A DNA stretch of 64,000 nucleotides from CAYZTD01 sp964638155 (GCA_964638155.1 CAZWYI010000010.1:1-64000), one strand, 5' to 3'. Numbered from the stretch's first letter, positions 25,541 to 34,758 are shown. Notes: a model not told the origin generated them from the sequence alone. Numbers and translations are program-made.

Positions 25541-25551
25541 TTTATATATAA
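25541..25551 (+). promoter_or_regulatory. TATA box of the 1000-aa envelope gene
   Basis: TTTATATATAA follows a purine-rich AAAGA (possible BRE). It predicts a start site at about 25572, 15-20 bases before the ATG, with AGGTGAG in the leader. The rest of the 266-base divergent gap is AT-rich, with a loose inverted repeat TTGGTT/AACCAA around 25430-25464. Confidence 0.55.
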
Positions 25552-25588
25552 ACAATGCCAAAATAATCTATGTAGGTGAGAAAGCAGA

Positions 25589-28500
25589 ATGATGCTAGCA
25601 AAGAAAACAACAGCATTTACTATTACTTTTATCCTAATTTTTAGTATGTTTTCCTATTTAATATGCCCCATCAAACCAAAGGCAGAACAGACTCCAGATG
25701 AAATTAGTGAAATCATTGAGCTATTTTCTTCACTTATTGGAGATATTGATTTTAAAAATATTTTAACACCGCATCCTTATAGATTTGTTGGTGTATGGGA
25801 ATCTAACGGAACACGCACTATCTCTGGAGATATGGATTTTAAGCTTTATTTTTCTTCAAATATCATTAATGAAATTAACCCTTTAGGTTTTGAAGACAAA
25901 GTAAATGTGTCTGTATATCACACATCAGGTGGAAAACCTGTGTTAAAAGGTGAAAAAAATGATATTGATATTGATCTAAAAGAAGGAATTCTAAACGATA
26001 AGGTTCAATCTATGAACGTAAAAATAAAAGATATTAATGTATCAATAAACAAGGGAGATTATCTTTTATTTGGAATCGAAATGAATCAATCAAGAAAATG
26101 GATAAGTAAACTTACTGAAAATAGATATGAAAAAGCAATTCAGCCACGATTAGAAAAATTTGCAAGATGGCTGAAAGATAGAGATGATCCAAATTTACGT
26201 CAAATAGGTAACATTACTAGTTTATTTTTAGAAAATCTTACCGCTTTTGGTGTAGGGGGAGAAGAGTTTTCATATTTAATAAATGCTTTAAGATCATCTA
26301 GTTTTTATTATGGCTCAAAACAGTACAAATCAAATGTAAAATTTTCATCAGAAGAAAATGAGAATTTTACTATATTTTTTAGAAATGAAGGAGATTTTTC
26401 TTTTGAAACAAATTTCTTAGGTGAAAGTATATTTTCATATATTTCAGATATATCTGGCACTCCCTATTTTAAAATTGCAAATAATACAGCTCCAACTACT
26501 GGAACAAAACACGCATGGCCACCGTTTGTAGGCAGCGTAGAAGATGTATTTCAAAATCTACAAGATACTATTGGAAATTTTGAGGATACTTCCGGTAATT
26601 TTACGCAGGACTATAACGATCCAATAAACTGGTTAGTAATATTTTTAGTATATTATTTTGAATCTGTCCCTGAGATACCAGAAAACCAGGTTAATTTGTA
26701 TCTAAAAGATAATGAATTATCAACTGGCAAGCCGAGTGAAGATACAAAAAGAAAAAAATTATCAGAAAACACATCGAGTACATGGGTAAGTACACCTATT
26801 CCAAGAAATAGAATAATTAAAAATCTCTCTGCTGAATTATATATCCATTATCCAAAATTAATTACTTTTAGTAATTTAGAAGTTAAGGCATCAATTTTAG
26901 ATGAAAATGAAGGAATTACAATTGCAGAAGATACGCAAACTCTTGATAGAACTACTTTTTATGAGTTAAGAACAAGGGGGCCAGAATCACCTACTGTGTT
27001 TAACTTTGATATTAAAGATGGCGGATACGAAATATTTTATGATCATAATCTTAGCCTCAATGTTGTTATTAGCAATGCCCCTCTTATTAACCTCAGACCT
27101 GTGAATCTATTATACAATTCTGAACAATATCCTTCACATATAACTTATGTGTTTGATGAGACAGATAACATAAAAATAGAAGATGTTGAGGATAAAAAGA
27201 TCTATGCTGGAGGTAGTGCAAAGTTTGAATTCAATGTATCAAGTAATTATTCAGATACATTAAAAATAGATATTTTAGAAAGAGATAATCAAGGAACGCA
27301 GTGGAATGTTGAATACAGCCCTGAAACAATGGAATGTGAAGAAAAAAGCACAACACAGGTAACCGTTTATATAAATTCAACGGCAACAGATGACTCTGTT
27401 TATGGAAATTATTATAGTTTCTATCTAAATGTATCTGGAAATACTGGAATAGATAGCAAATCAGCTTTAGTTACTATCGATATGGAAGCTGTAGAATACG
27501 ATTTTGAATTAATTTTACCAGATACACTTCAGATGAAACATGGTGAAGAAAAAACCATAACTCTTGGAATTAAAAACAAAAATAAAGGGCATATACAAGA
27601 TGATTACACGGTAGAAATTGCTTCTAAAAATGAATTTAAAACAGAGTTTTTAAATGAAAGCTATGTAACAAATGTTCCAGTATACGAACAAGATTCTGAT
27701 ATCACTAAAATAAAATTAAATGTTTCAATCCCATGGTATACAGATGTAAATAAAGATAAATTAACATTTAATGTTACTTCAACAAAAAGTGTTAATTATC
27801 AAAAAGATCTTATCAAAACAGTTGTTGTAACGGTAAATATAACTAATCCGAATATAGTTGAATCAATCTATCATTTATTTGAAATACTTTCTCAAAAAAT
27901 CGGTTTAAGTAACTATACAAGCTATGGAGCATGGATTTTAATAGGTATTTTAGCTTTAATCTTACTTATTATAATTACAATTGCTGTGATACTTATTAGA
28001 AGAAAATACGCTAAATTAACTTGTAAAGAACAGATTAAAGAAATCTATTCAGATGAAACGGCAGTATATGAAATAATAATTAGAAATCCATATAAAAGAA
28101 CTTTAACCTATGATATAGAATTTGAAGCAGATGAAGATACAAAAGACAGATGGAAAATAGATCTTGAAAAAACAAAAGTTACTCTTGGCCCAAACAAAAA
28201 AGATACAATAAGATTAACAGTCAAACCTACTGACTATGTCAAGCAAGAGGATTTTGCTGAAGTAAAAATAAATATCAAACCAATCCTTAAAAGAAAAATT
28301 TCTAGTATTACCACAGTTACAGTTTTAAAAGATTCAAAAATAGACATATCAATATCGGGGGTTATACATTGGCCTAAAAGATTTAAAAAAGGAGATGTAG
28401 TTGAAACCTCCTTTAAGCTTTTTAATAAAGGTAAAGTTTCTGCGGATAACCTAACAATAGTTTTATATGTAAATGGTGAGGAAAAAAATAAAGTAGAAGA

Positions 28501-28591
28501 AGTTACTATTCCTATTGGAGGTTATGCAGATATTGAAATACCTTGGATAGCAGAAAAAGGTAAAAACGAAATAAAAATAATAGTTAAATAA
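25589..28591 (+). CDS. large envelope protein with signal peptide, NEW3-like domains and an internal membrane span
   Basis: The 1000-aa protein has a signal peptide (1-30). A unique ectodomain covers about 35-520. Beta-sandwich domains with the spacing of NEW3/COG1470-type Ig folds cover about 530-765 (AGGSAKFEFNVSSNYSDTLKID..., MKHGEEKTITLGIKN). A membrane span lies at about 778-803 (WILIGILALILLIIITIAVILI) and is followed by RRK. About 200 more residues form another NEW3-like domain and a CARDB-like domain (KKGDVVETSFKLFNKGKVSADNLTI). By the positive-inside rule these last beta-sandwiches would be cytoplasmic, which is unusual. It shares its promoter gap with the WFEG-tail protein and precedes a coiled-coil gene by 39 bases. 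Confidence 0.8.
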   Translation: MMLAKKTTAFTITFILIFSMFSYLICPIKPKAEQTPDEISEIIELFSSLIGDIDFKNILTPHPYRFVGVWESNGTRTISGDMDFKLYFSSNIINEINPLGFEDKVNVSVYHTSGGKPVLKGEKNDIDIDLKEGILNDKVQSMNVKIKDINVSINKGDYLLFGIEMNQSRKWISKLTENRYEKAIQPRLEKFARWLKDRDDPNLRQIGNITSLFLENLTAFGVGGEEFSYLINALRSSSFYYGSKQYKSNVKFSSEENENFTIFFRNEGDFSFETNFLGESIFSYISDISGTPYFKIANNTAPTTGTKHAWPPFVGSVEDVFQNLQDTIGNFEDTSGNFTQDYNDPINWLVIFLVYYFESVPEIPENQVNLYLKDNELSTGKPSEDTKRKKLSENTSSTWVSTPIPRNRIIKNLSAELYIHYPKLITFSNLEVKASILDENEGITIAEDTQTLDRTTFYELRTRGPESPTVFNFDIKDGGYEIFYDHNLSLNVVISNAPLINLRPVNLLYNSEQYPSHITYVFDETDNIKIEDVEDKKIYAGGSAKFEFNVSSNYSDTLKIDILERDNQGTQWNVEYSPETMECEEKSTTQVTVYINSTATDDSVYGNYYSFYLNVSGNTGIDSKSALVTIDMEAVEYDFELILPDTLQMKHGEEKTITLGIKNKNKGHIQDDYTVEIASKNEFKTEFLNESYVTNVPVYEQDSDITKIKLNVSIPWYTDVNKDKLTFNVTSTKSVNYQKDLIKTVVVTVNITNPNIVESIYHLFEILSQKIGLSNYTSYGAWILIGILALILLIIITIAVILIRRKYAKLTCKEQIKEIYSDETAVYEIIIRNPYKRTLTYDIEFEADEDTKDRWKIDLEKTKVTLGPNKKDTIRLTVKPTDYVKQEDFAEVKINIKPILKRKISSITTVTVLKDSKIDISISGVIHWPKRFKKGDVVETSFKLFNKGKVSADNLTIVLYVNGEEKNKVEEVTIPIGGYADIEIPWIAEKGKNEIKIIVK

Positions 28592-28630
28592 TACTATTGT
28601 TATGCAAGGTAAAGATTTGTAGTGTTTCTT

Positions 28631-29509
28631 ATGGCTGAAAAATCTAAAAAGAAAGAAATTGAGCAAATCAAAGATGCAGAAAAAAAGTTCCAGTCATATA
28701 TTTCAAAAAGAAATGAATTAAATGACATGGCAAGGCTCTTACGTGAAGAAAGAGATATGATTCATGAGAGTAAAAAAGAGCAAAAAGAAGAGATTAATAA
28801 CCTAAAAAAAGAGCGCGACGAATTTGTCAAAAAAATGAAGGGGCATAAAAAAATAAGAAATAAGCTTCAAGAAGAAGCAAAAAAATTAATTAAAGCTAAA
28901 CAAAAAAAGAGAGGAGCTGTTTTTAGAAATCTACCTATGAGAGTAGAAGAACTAAAAGCAGATGTGCAAATGCTTGAGTATCGGCAGGAAACTGTTCCTA
29001 TGGCCCCTCAAAAGGAAAATGACCTGATCGAAAAAATCCGTGAAAAGAAAAAAGAATTTAAAAAAGTTAAAGAACAAGTAAAGAAACAAGAGAAAATCAA
29101 AATTGATATCTCTGATAAAGATAATGCAATAGATGAACTTTTCAAAAAGGCAGATGAAGAACATGAAAAAGTAGAAAAATATTACAACGAAAGTCAGAAG
29201 AAACATGAAAAATATATAAAACTTGTAAAAGAAATGTCTGTGTCTATTGCTGAGGCAAACAAAAAACATGAAGAGTATATATCTGTTAAAAAAGAGGCAG
29301 ATAAGGTTCATAACAAAGCCTATGAGATGAAAGGAGAAATTATTGCTATTAAAAACGAGAGGCGTAAGAGATATAAAGAATCAAAACAGGCAATAAAAGA
29401 TCAAAACATAAATGCAAGGAAAGCAGTTATGGACAAGGAAAAATTAAAAAAACATGCAGATAAATCTGTTGAAGAACTTAAAAAAGGTAAGAAAATTAAA
29501 TTAGGTTAA
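28631..29509 (+). CDS. archaeal coiled-coil protein (COG1340-like)
   Basis: I start at the ATG at 28631; the longer frame begins with a GTG nine bases earlier. The 292-aa protein is almost entirely coiled coil, rich in Lys and Glu, with a central conserved break (AVFRNLPMRVEELKADVQMLEYRQETVPMAP cut short here). That pattern fits the COG1340 archaeal coiled-coil family. Database entries sometimes call it phosphoserine phosphatase, with no support from the sequence. It has no membrane segment. It follows the envelope gene closely and may act as its cytoplasmic partner. Confidence 0.8.
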   Translation: MAEKSKKKEIEQIKDAEKKFQSYISKRNELNDMARLLREERDMIHESKKEQKEEINNLKKERDEFVKKMKGHKKIRNKLQEEAKKLIKAKQKKRGAVFRNLPMRVEELKADVQMLEYRQETVPMAPQKENDLIEKIREKKKEFKKVKEQVKKQEKIKIDISDKDNAIDELFKKADEEHEKVEKYYNESQKKHEKYIKLVKEMSVSIAEANKKHEEYISVKKEADKVHNKAYEMKGEIIAIKNERRKRYKESKQAIKDQNINARKAVMDKEKLKKHADKSVEELKKGKKIKLG

Positions 29510-29544
29510 AATATTTTGTTTTTATATTACTATTTTTAAAAATA

Positions 29545-29581
29545 TTAACGTATGTTAACAATCGTTAATCTTATATATTTT
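29545..29581 (+). promoter_or_regulatory. TTAAC/GTTAA operator cluster and TATA box
   Basis: Three half-sites form TTAAC-GTAT-GTTAA and TTAAC-AATC-GTTAA (29545-29567), sharing the central half-site. The TATA-like TTATATATTTTAA (29570-29582) follows and predicts a start at about 29600. The half-sites resemble the palindrome before the C25 peptidase gene (1749-1766). Confidence 0.4.
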
Positions 29582-29603
29582 AAGAGATATAATACATCTT
29601 AGG

Positions 29604-31082
29604 ATGAAAAATATAAAAAAAATAATTTCAATTTTAATAGTAATAATATTATTAGTATCAATTTTGTTTATTGTTTTTTATCAAAATATTTCAAAAACAA
29701 ATGAAAATAAAAATACAAATTTTGACAAAGAACCACCAAAAATAGATACAATCACCGGGAATACAACTGGTACAAACGGTAAAATAACAACTATAATTGC
29801 TACTTTTTCAGATAATTACAATGTAACAAATGCAACTATTTATTATAAAAAATCCAGTGTAAATAATTGGAATTCTAAATCAATTTTATCCGGCAGAGCA
29901 GATATCAAAATTCCTGACAACTCAATAGAGAATTGGCATTACTATGTAACAATTGATGATAAAGCAGGTAACGGTCCTATTGGTAAACCTTCAGTTGATG
30001 GAAGTAAATATTTTATCATAGATGTTACACGTGCTCAGACAGATCTTGAACATAAAGTATTTGTTGAGCAGGGTTCGGCTAGCTGGTGCTCTAACTGTCC
30101 AAAAATTGAAAAGATATTAAATAGTTTATATGACCCTGCTGACCCTGATTTTTATTATGTAAGCCTTGTATCTGATAGAAACAAAAAAGCAGAAGAAAGA
30201 TTATACGATCATTACAACATATATGGTTTTCCAACTGTTTTTTTCGATGGAGGGTATGATGCATGCTGTATCGATGTAGAAGCAGAAGAAAAAGACGCAG
30301 ATCTTTTTAATGAAAAACTATCAAAAGTCAAACAGCGCGATCATCCAGAAATTTACATAAATGTAAATGCAACCTGGAATGATGAAAAAAAAGAACTGAA
30401 AACTGATGTAAATCTTGAAAACTATGAAAAAAACAAATATTCTGGAAATTTAAAGGTTTATATAACCGAGATAAAAAGTAGATGGGTTGATTGGGCAGGA
30501 AACCCATATCATTATGCATTTCTTGATTATTCTATTGATAAATCCATTGAAATAGATGCAAACAATCAGGCATTTTTTACAGGGGTTTGGGATTCAAGTG
30601 ATTATTCAGATATTTATCCTGAAAACCTTTGGGTTATAGCTGTTTTGTTTAATTCCAAAGAAGTAAAAAAATATAGCGATCCACCTCAGAATGAAAAAGA
30701 ATTTAATGCAAATTTTGCTGATGCTTCTGATGGGACAAAAGTAGCAAATGGAACACTTCCACCGGGTATTGGGATTAGTTTTCCCAATCAATGGAATAGA
30801 TATATTTTTGGAAAAGAAAGAGGTAAATCAATTCTTAGAAAAACAGTGATTATTGGAAAGATTCCTATAAAACTAAATATTGATTCAGAAGAAGAAGTTG
30901 AAAAAGTAGAAATAATTATAAAAGGACTTTTTAGAGAAAAAACTTTTACCCTTGGAAATGAGCCTTATGAATACACATGGAATAGCTTTTCTTTTGGAAA
31001 ATATACAATAACTGCAAAAGTTTATGATAAAAAACAAAGAACCGCAACAGATGAACTAGAAGTCATAGCATTTATTATCTAA
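29604..31082 (+). CDS. membrane-anchored extracytoplasmic thioredoxin-fold protein with Ig-like domains
   Basis: The 492-aa protein has an N-terminal anchor (about 7-26) and an Ig-like domain (45-145). A thioredoxin-like domain (about 150-235) follows, with SASWCSNCPKIE (Cys162, Cys165) and the cis-Pro region YGFPTVFFDGG. Two more beta-sandwich modules end the protein, the last with IIGKIPIKLNIDSEEEVEKVEI and YTWNSFSFGKYTITAKVYD, a pattern seen in secreted proteins of related archaea. It probably reduces or exchanges disulfides outside the membrane. It converges with the next redox gene, sharing four bases at the stops. Confidence 0.85.
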   Translation: MKNIKKIISILIVIILLVSILFIVFYQNISKTNENKNTNFDKEPPKIDTITGNTTGTNGKITTIIATFSDNYNVTNATIYYKKSSVNNWNSKSILSGRADIKIPDNSIENWHYYVTIDDKAGNGPIGKPSVDGSKYFIIDVTRAQTDLEHKVFVEQGSASWCSNCPKIEKILNSLYDPADPDFYYVSLVSDRNKKAEERLYDHYNIYGFPTVFFDGGYDACCIDVEAEEKDADLFNEKLSKVKQRDHPEIYINVNATWNDEKKELKTDVNLENYEKNKYSGNLKVYITEIKSRWVDWAGNPYHYAFLDYSIDKSIEIDANNQAFFTGVWDSSDYSDIYPENLWVIAVLFNSKEVKKYSDPPQNEKEFNANFADASDGTKVANGTLPPGIGISFPNQWNRYIFGKERGKSILRKTVIIGKIPIKLNIDSEEEVEKVEIIIKGLFREKTFTLGNEPYEYTWNSFSFGKYTITAKVYDKKQRTATDELEVIAFII

Positions 31083-31705
31083 TCAACAGCTTCTTTGTGA
31101 GTGTTATATAGATCTATTGCTTCTTTGATATAATTTCTTAGTTCTTCTTTTTGATTTTTAGGTTTTTCTTTAAGGCCATATATAGTTGCATATGTTGGTT
31201 CTATAAACCCATGGTTATATCCATATGTTACAAAAACCATCATTGGATTTCCCGCATCTCCAACTATATCGTAAATATATCTAGATTTATAAAGCAGGCT
31301 ATCTTCTTTTACTCTATTTGTATTTATGTGAATAAAAGTGATGTTTGAATTATTGAATTTAACTTTTTTATAAAAAACATCATACGGTCCAAAAGAAATA
31401 TTTAAAACATCGATTAAAACTTCTTCAAGTTCATCACAACCTGGGCAAAAATCAATTCTATATGTTATAACTACAGGTCCTTTTGATAAGTTTTCTAAAA
31501 CAAAATCAGGATGAGGCATATTATTAGCTGTTTCAAATCTATATTCTATATCTGTGTCAGGTCCTAATTTGATACAGCTCAAGCATAACTCTTCAACAAT
31601 TTTTCTTTTTATTGAATCGTAAACATCTGTATAAGTAAGTAATCCAATTCCTGCAGAAGAAAAAAGAATAATCATTGTTATCTGTAAAACAAATATCTTT
31701 TTCAT
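31079..31705 (-). CDS. membrane-anchored thioredoxin-like protein with two CxxC motifs
   Basis: The 208-aa protein has an N-terminal anchor (about 3-24). A first CxxC is Cys41/Cys44 (EELCLSCIKLG). A thioredoxin-like domain has the active site FCPGC (Cys87/Cys90) after the beta strand GPVVITYRID. The cis-Pro equivalent is probably GNPMMVFVTYG. It starts one base after the end of the NapH-like gene and is the last gene of the redox operon. It is probably the outward-facing end of an electron relay. Confidence 0.8.
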   Translation of the reverse strand: MKKIFVLQITMIILFSSAGIGLLTYTDVYDSIKRKIVEELCLSCIKLGPDTDIEYRFETANNMPHPDFVLENLSKGPVVITYRIDFCPGCDELEEVLIDVLNISFGPYDVFYKKVKFNNSNITFIHINTNRVKEDSLLYKSRYIYDIVGDAGNPMMVFVTYGYNHGFIEPTYATIYGLKEKPKNQKEELRNYIKEAIDLYNTHKEAVD

Positions 31706-31706
31706 T

Positions 31707-32534
31707 TCAAGCCCTCTTATATTTAATTAGATTGTGTGGACAAGTGCTTATGCATTTTCCACATAAAATACATTCAGGATCTCTATGCATATTTGGTATA
31801 TCTATAGCCATCGGACATACATCTGAGCATAAATTACAGTGAACACATCTTTCCTTGTCAACATCAACATATAAAATACTTATTTTGTTAAAAGGAGCTA
31901 GTATTGCTCCAACTGGGCAAAAATATCTACACCATCCTCTTTCTATTAGAAAAATTAGTGCTATAAATAAAATAAATACTAAGAGTGCAGGATAAAAATA
32001 TGAAGATGGAACGTAAATACCGGGATTTAAAACTAAGATTGGAAATGTTCCTGTTAGCACTCCAACCGGACATATATCCGTAAACATAAAACCAATAAAA
32101 ATTGAAGTTATAAATACAAACCCTATTAATACAATATATTTTATGTATCTAAAATATGGTTCATACTTATATTGACCTATTTTTTTAATAAAAGGAAATT
32201 TTATTTTCAAAAATCGTGCTATTTTTCCTGTTCCTCTTTGAAGTAAACCTATAGGACATACCCATCCGCAAACAGCTCTACCAGAAAAAACGCCTACAAC
32301 ACCTAATATAAGTAATGGAAATAATAAAAGTTTAAGGCTAAAGTTACCTGGTTTTTTATAGGTGTCAAAAACACTAAGTTCTAAAGATCTTAAAGGACAA
32401 GCAGAGGTTGCAGTAGGGCATGCATTACAATAAAAAAAGGGATAGCAGAAGCCGGTTTTTAGGTTAAAAGCACCTAAATTTGCTGTAAAAAAAAAGATAA
32501 TTTGAGCAATTAATCTTTTTATTTGGAGTTTCAT
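31707..32534 (-). CDS. NapH/MauN-type membrane ferredoxin
   Basis: The 275-aa protein has about four to five membrane segments. Cys clusters typical of NapH-like proteins are FCYPFFYCNACPTATSACP (about 28-46), GWVCPIG and GWCRYFCPVGA. Two C-terminal 4Fe-4S sites follow: CVHCNLCSDVCP and CILCGKCISTCP. Such proteins pass electrons across or along the membrane. In this operon of thioredoxin-like proteins it is a plausible source of reductant for extracytoplasmic thiols. Gaps to the neighbours are 1 and 3 bases. Confidence 0.88.
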   Translation of the reverse strand: MKLQIKRLIAQIIFFFTANLGAFNLKTGFCYPFFYCNACPTATSACPLRSLELSVFDTYKKPGNFSLKLLLFPLLILGVVGVFSGRAVCGWVCPIGLLQRGTGKIARFLKIKFPFIKKIGQYKYEPYFRYIKYIVLIGFVFITSIFIGFMFTDICPVGVLTGTFPILVLNPGIYVPSSYFYPALLVFILFIALIFLIERGWCRYFCPVGAILAPFNKISILYVDVDKERCVHCNLCSDVCPMAIDIPNMHRDPECILCGKCISTCPHNLIKYKRA

Positions 32535-32537
32535 TTT

Positions 32538-33062
32538 TTATCTCTTTTTATAAATGAATAACATGCTAATAAAAAGTGCTATTATTACAAATATAAATTC
32601 AAAGCCAGGTGTGCCATTGTCAGAATTTTGATTATCATCTTTTGAATCATTTTTATTTGAATCTATATCTAAATCTACCAACCATGAATCATCTGTTAAT
32701 TGATATTCTGTACCACTATCCATAACTGTAAAAAAATATTGTATATGATCTGTTCTACCTTGAGTATCTTCTAAGGCTAATGTTTTTACATATTTTCCTT
32801 CTGAATTAAGCTCCATCTCATAATTATTACTAACATAACATTGTTCAGTATTATAATTACATTCTAAAACAAATAAAGTAACACTTGTTATATTTTCACC
32901 AGATATATTGGCAATTACAGTAACAGTTGACTGAGGTTCTGGTTTTTCAGGGTTTGTATTAATATTATTTACAGTTGGCTCAGCTGTAGCAGATATAGCA
33001 ATTACACTAATAATAACACTAACACCTAAACATAATAACATTTTTTTTCCAAGATTTTTCAT
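32538..33062 (-). CDS. secreted Ig-like protein with C-terminal membrane anchor
   Basis: The 174-aa protein has a signal peptide (1-27), a single Ig-like domain (about 33-130) with a possible disulfide (Cys at ECNYNTEQC), a disordered Asn/Asp stretch and a C-terminal membrane segment ending YKKR. GGAGGTGA, a perfect Shine-Dalgarno site, lies just upstream. It lies inside the redox operon, so it may be a substrate or scaffold of the thioredoxin-like proteins. No enzyme motif is seen. Confidence 0.8.
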   Translation of the reverse strand: MKNLGKKMLLCLGVSVIISVIAISATAEPTVNNINTNPEKPEPQSTVTVIANISGENITSVTLFVLECNYNTEQCYVSNNYEMELNSEGKYVKTLALEDTQGRTDHIQYFFTVMDSGTEYQLTDDSWLVDLDIDSNKNDSKDDNQNSDNGTPGFEFIFVIIALFISMLFIYKKR

Positions 33063-33081
33063 TTTTTCTCACCTCCAATAT

Positions 33082-33603
33082 CTAAATTAATTTATCTAAT
33101 TTTTTTGAAATTTCAGGGTACTGAGTATAACCTGAAAAACTATGATAAATATTTCCATTTTCATCAATTAAAACAACTTTTGGAACACCACCATCAGGTA
33201 CATAATCTTTTGCAATGCTACCATCTGAGTCCATACCAAAAATCCAGTCTAATTTCATTCCAAGTTCACGATCAAATGCATCTATAAAAGATTGAAGATA
33301 TGCTTCTGTTTCATATTGATATACATCAATAGATATGATAATTATTTCAGTATAATTTTCACTTACAGATTTTAAAGCTGGCATTTGATACACACAATAT
33401 GGACAGTCTACACCCATAAAGTCAAGTAATATTATATTTCCTTTATAATCTGAGAGTTTTATATTTTTTCCCTCTAGAGTTTTTAAAGAAAAATCAGGTG
33501 CATCACCCCATTCTGAATTTACATCTTTAATATCTGTGCATCCAGCTAAAAAAGATACAGTAATCAATAAAAGAAAAATTACTATAATACCTTTTTTAAA
33601 CAT
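33082..33603 (-). CDS. TlpA/redoxin-like thioredoxin lipoprotein
   Basis: The 173-aa protein has a lipoprotein signal with lipobox LAGC (Cys22), then a TlpA-type fold starting APDFSLKTLEGKNIKLSDYKGN. The active site is DCPYC (Cys67, Cys70) and the cis-Pro element is GGVPKVVLID. It should be tethered outside the cytoplasmic membrane and act in thiol reduction, for example of cytochrome or other secreted-protein disulfides. It is encoded 18 bases after trx. Confidence 0.9.
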   Translation of the reverse strand: MFKKGIIVIFLLLITVSFLAGCTDIKDVNSEWGDAPDFSLKTLEGKNIKLSDYKGNIILLDFMGVDCPYCVYQMPALKSVSENYTEIIIISIDVYQYETEAYLQSFIDAFDRELGMKLDWIFGMDSDGSIAKDYVPDGGVPKVVLIDENGNIYHSFSGYTQYPEISKKLDKLI

Positions 33604-33621
33604 TTATTTCTCTTCCATATA

Positions 33622-34032
33622 TTATTTATGTTTTTGTAATCTTTGTTTTAGCTGTTCTTTTGGAAGAGCACCAATTAGTTTATCTACTAAGTCTCCATTT
33701 TTAAATACTAAAATTGTTGGAATACTCATTATCTGATGCTTCGATGGTATTTGCTGGTTCTCATCTACATTTAATTTTCCAAATACTATTTCTCCTTTCA
33801 TTTCTTTGGCAAGTTCTTCTATTACTGGTCCGACCATTCTACATGGTCCACACCAAGGAGCCCAACAGTCTACTACAACAGTATCGTATTTTTTAATTGT
33901 TTCTTCAAAATCGGCATCTGTAACGTCTATTGGTTTATCTGGCATATTTTCCATATTTTTTTCTCCTTTCATGTATTTATTTTTGTATTCTTCCATTTTC
34001 TTTTTCTTTATGTCTTCAAGTTCATTATCCAT
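33622..34032 (-). CDS. trx: thioredoxin
   Basis: The 136-aa protein has a charged helical N-terminal extension (1-30) and a full thioredoxin domain with WAPWCGPC (Cys61, Cys64), IMSIPTILVFKNGD and a C-terminal helix. It is cytoplasmic. It is the first gene of the minus-strand redox operon and divergent from the Cys-rich regulator. It could feed electrons to the membrane components encoded downstream. Confidence 0.95.
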   Translation of the reverse strand: MDNELEDIKKKKMEEYKNKYMKGEKNMENMPDKPIDVTDADFEETIKKYDTVVVDCWAPWCGPCRMVGPVIEELAKEMKGEIVFGKLNVDENQQIPSKHQIMSIPTILVFKNGDLVDKLIGALPKEQLKQRLQKHK

Positions 34033-34127
34033 TATTCACCTATAATACTTGTTCTAGTATATAACGTTTGTGTATAAATTTAGCACAACCGTTAAATATA
34101 TGATATTTGATAATAAAAAATAGAAAA

Positions 34128-34478
34128 ATGAAATTTATAAATCCCAACAATAACATATGCTGCAATGATGTAATACAATGTGTCTTTGATCTAAACGATT
34201 TAGACATAAACACATATAAAAAACTAAAAGAAAAAAAAGAACTACAGGCAACGGAACTTGCAGACATTTTAAAAAAAGAAAGAAGTACAGTTTATAGATC
34301 ACTACAGAGACTAGTATGTTGTGGACTATGTAATAAAGAAACTAAAACACTAGAAAAAGGCGGATATTTTCACGTATATTCACCTATTACCAAAAAAGAA
34401 ACAAAAAAAAAGATAAACAAATGTATAGATGATTGGTATAAAAAAATGAAAGATACAATAAAAACTTTAGAATCTTAA
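34128..34478 (+). CDS. cysteine-rich HTH regulator (TrmB/MarR-like)
   Basis: I start at the ATG at 34128; the longer frame begins with a TTG. The 116-aa protein has a winged-helix core (KKELQATELADILKKERSTVYRSLQRLV, about 37-63) and a wing (EKGGYFHVYSP). It holds seven cysteines: Cys11, Cys12 and Cys18 before the core, Cys64, Cys65 and Cys68 (VCCGLC) right after the recognition helix, and one near 98. It is divergent from the thioredoxin operon, 95 bases away. A thiol- or metal-sensing regulator of that operon is the simplest reading. Confidence 0.82.
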   Translation: MKFINPNNNICCNDVIQCVFDLNDLDINTYKKLKEKKELQATELADILKKERSTVYRSLQRLVCCGLCNKETKTLEKGGYFHVYSPITKKETKKKINKCIDDWYKKMKDTIKTLES

Positions 34479-34481
34479 ACC

Positions 34482-34736
34482 TTAATTATCCTGTAGCCAT
34501 TTGCGAATTCTAAGATATCCTACTATTTTTTCACCATTTATCCACATAATTGGTGCAGTACGCTGCAAATCCTCAAACACATTATGATTTTTTGCCTCAC
34601 TAATTTGATTTTCAGACCATTCGTTTAGATCATGAGGATAGGTTACAATCTTAATATCGTCTCTATCAGTAATCAATTTTTTTGTATCATTACACTTCAT
34701 GCATTTTTCAAGTGAAAACAAAATTTTTTCTGCCAT
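34482..34736 (-). CDS. glutaredoxin-like protein
   Basis: The 84-aa protein has the glutaredoxin/NrdH layout: a strand KILFSLEKC with CMKC (Cys12, Cys15), the TAPIMWING cis-Pro segment and a C-terminal helix after GYLRIRKW. It lies three bases after the end of the convergent Cys-rich regulator gene and just downstream of tRNA-Val. GGAGGAGG precedes the start. It is probably a cytoplasmic dithiol carrier that belongs with the redox island. Confidence 0.82.
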   Translation of the reverse strand: MAEKILFSLEKCMKCNDTKKLITDRDDIKIVTYPHDLNEWSENQISEAKNHNVFEDLQRTAPIMWINGEKIVGYLRIRKWLQDN

Positions 34737-34758
34737 AGTATGCCTCCTCCTATTTTAG

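Noticed and set aside
28631..29509. Phosphoserine phosphatase
   Set aside because: The name is sometimes given to this coiled-coil family, but no DxDxT haloacid-dehalogenase motif is present.
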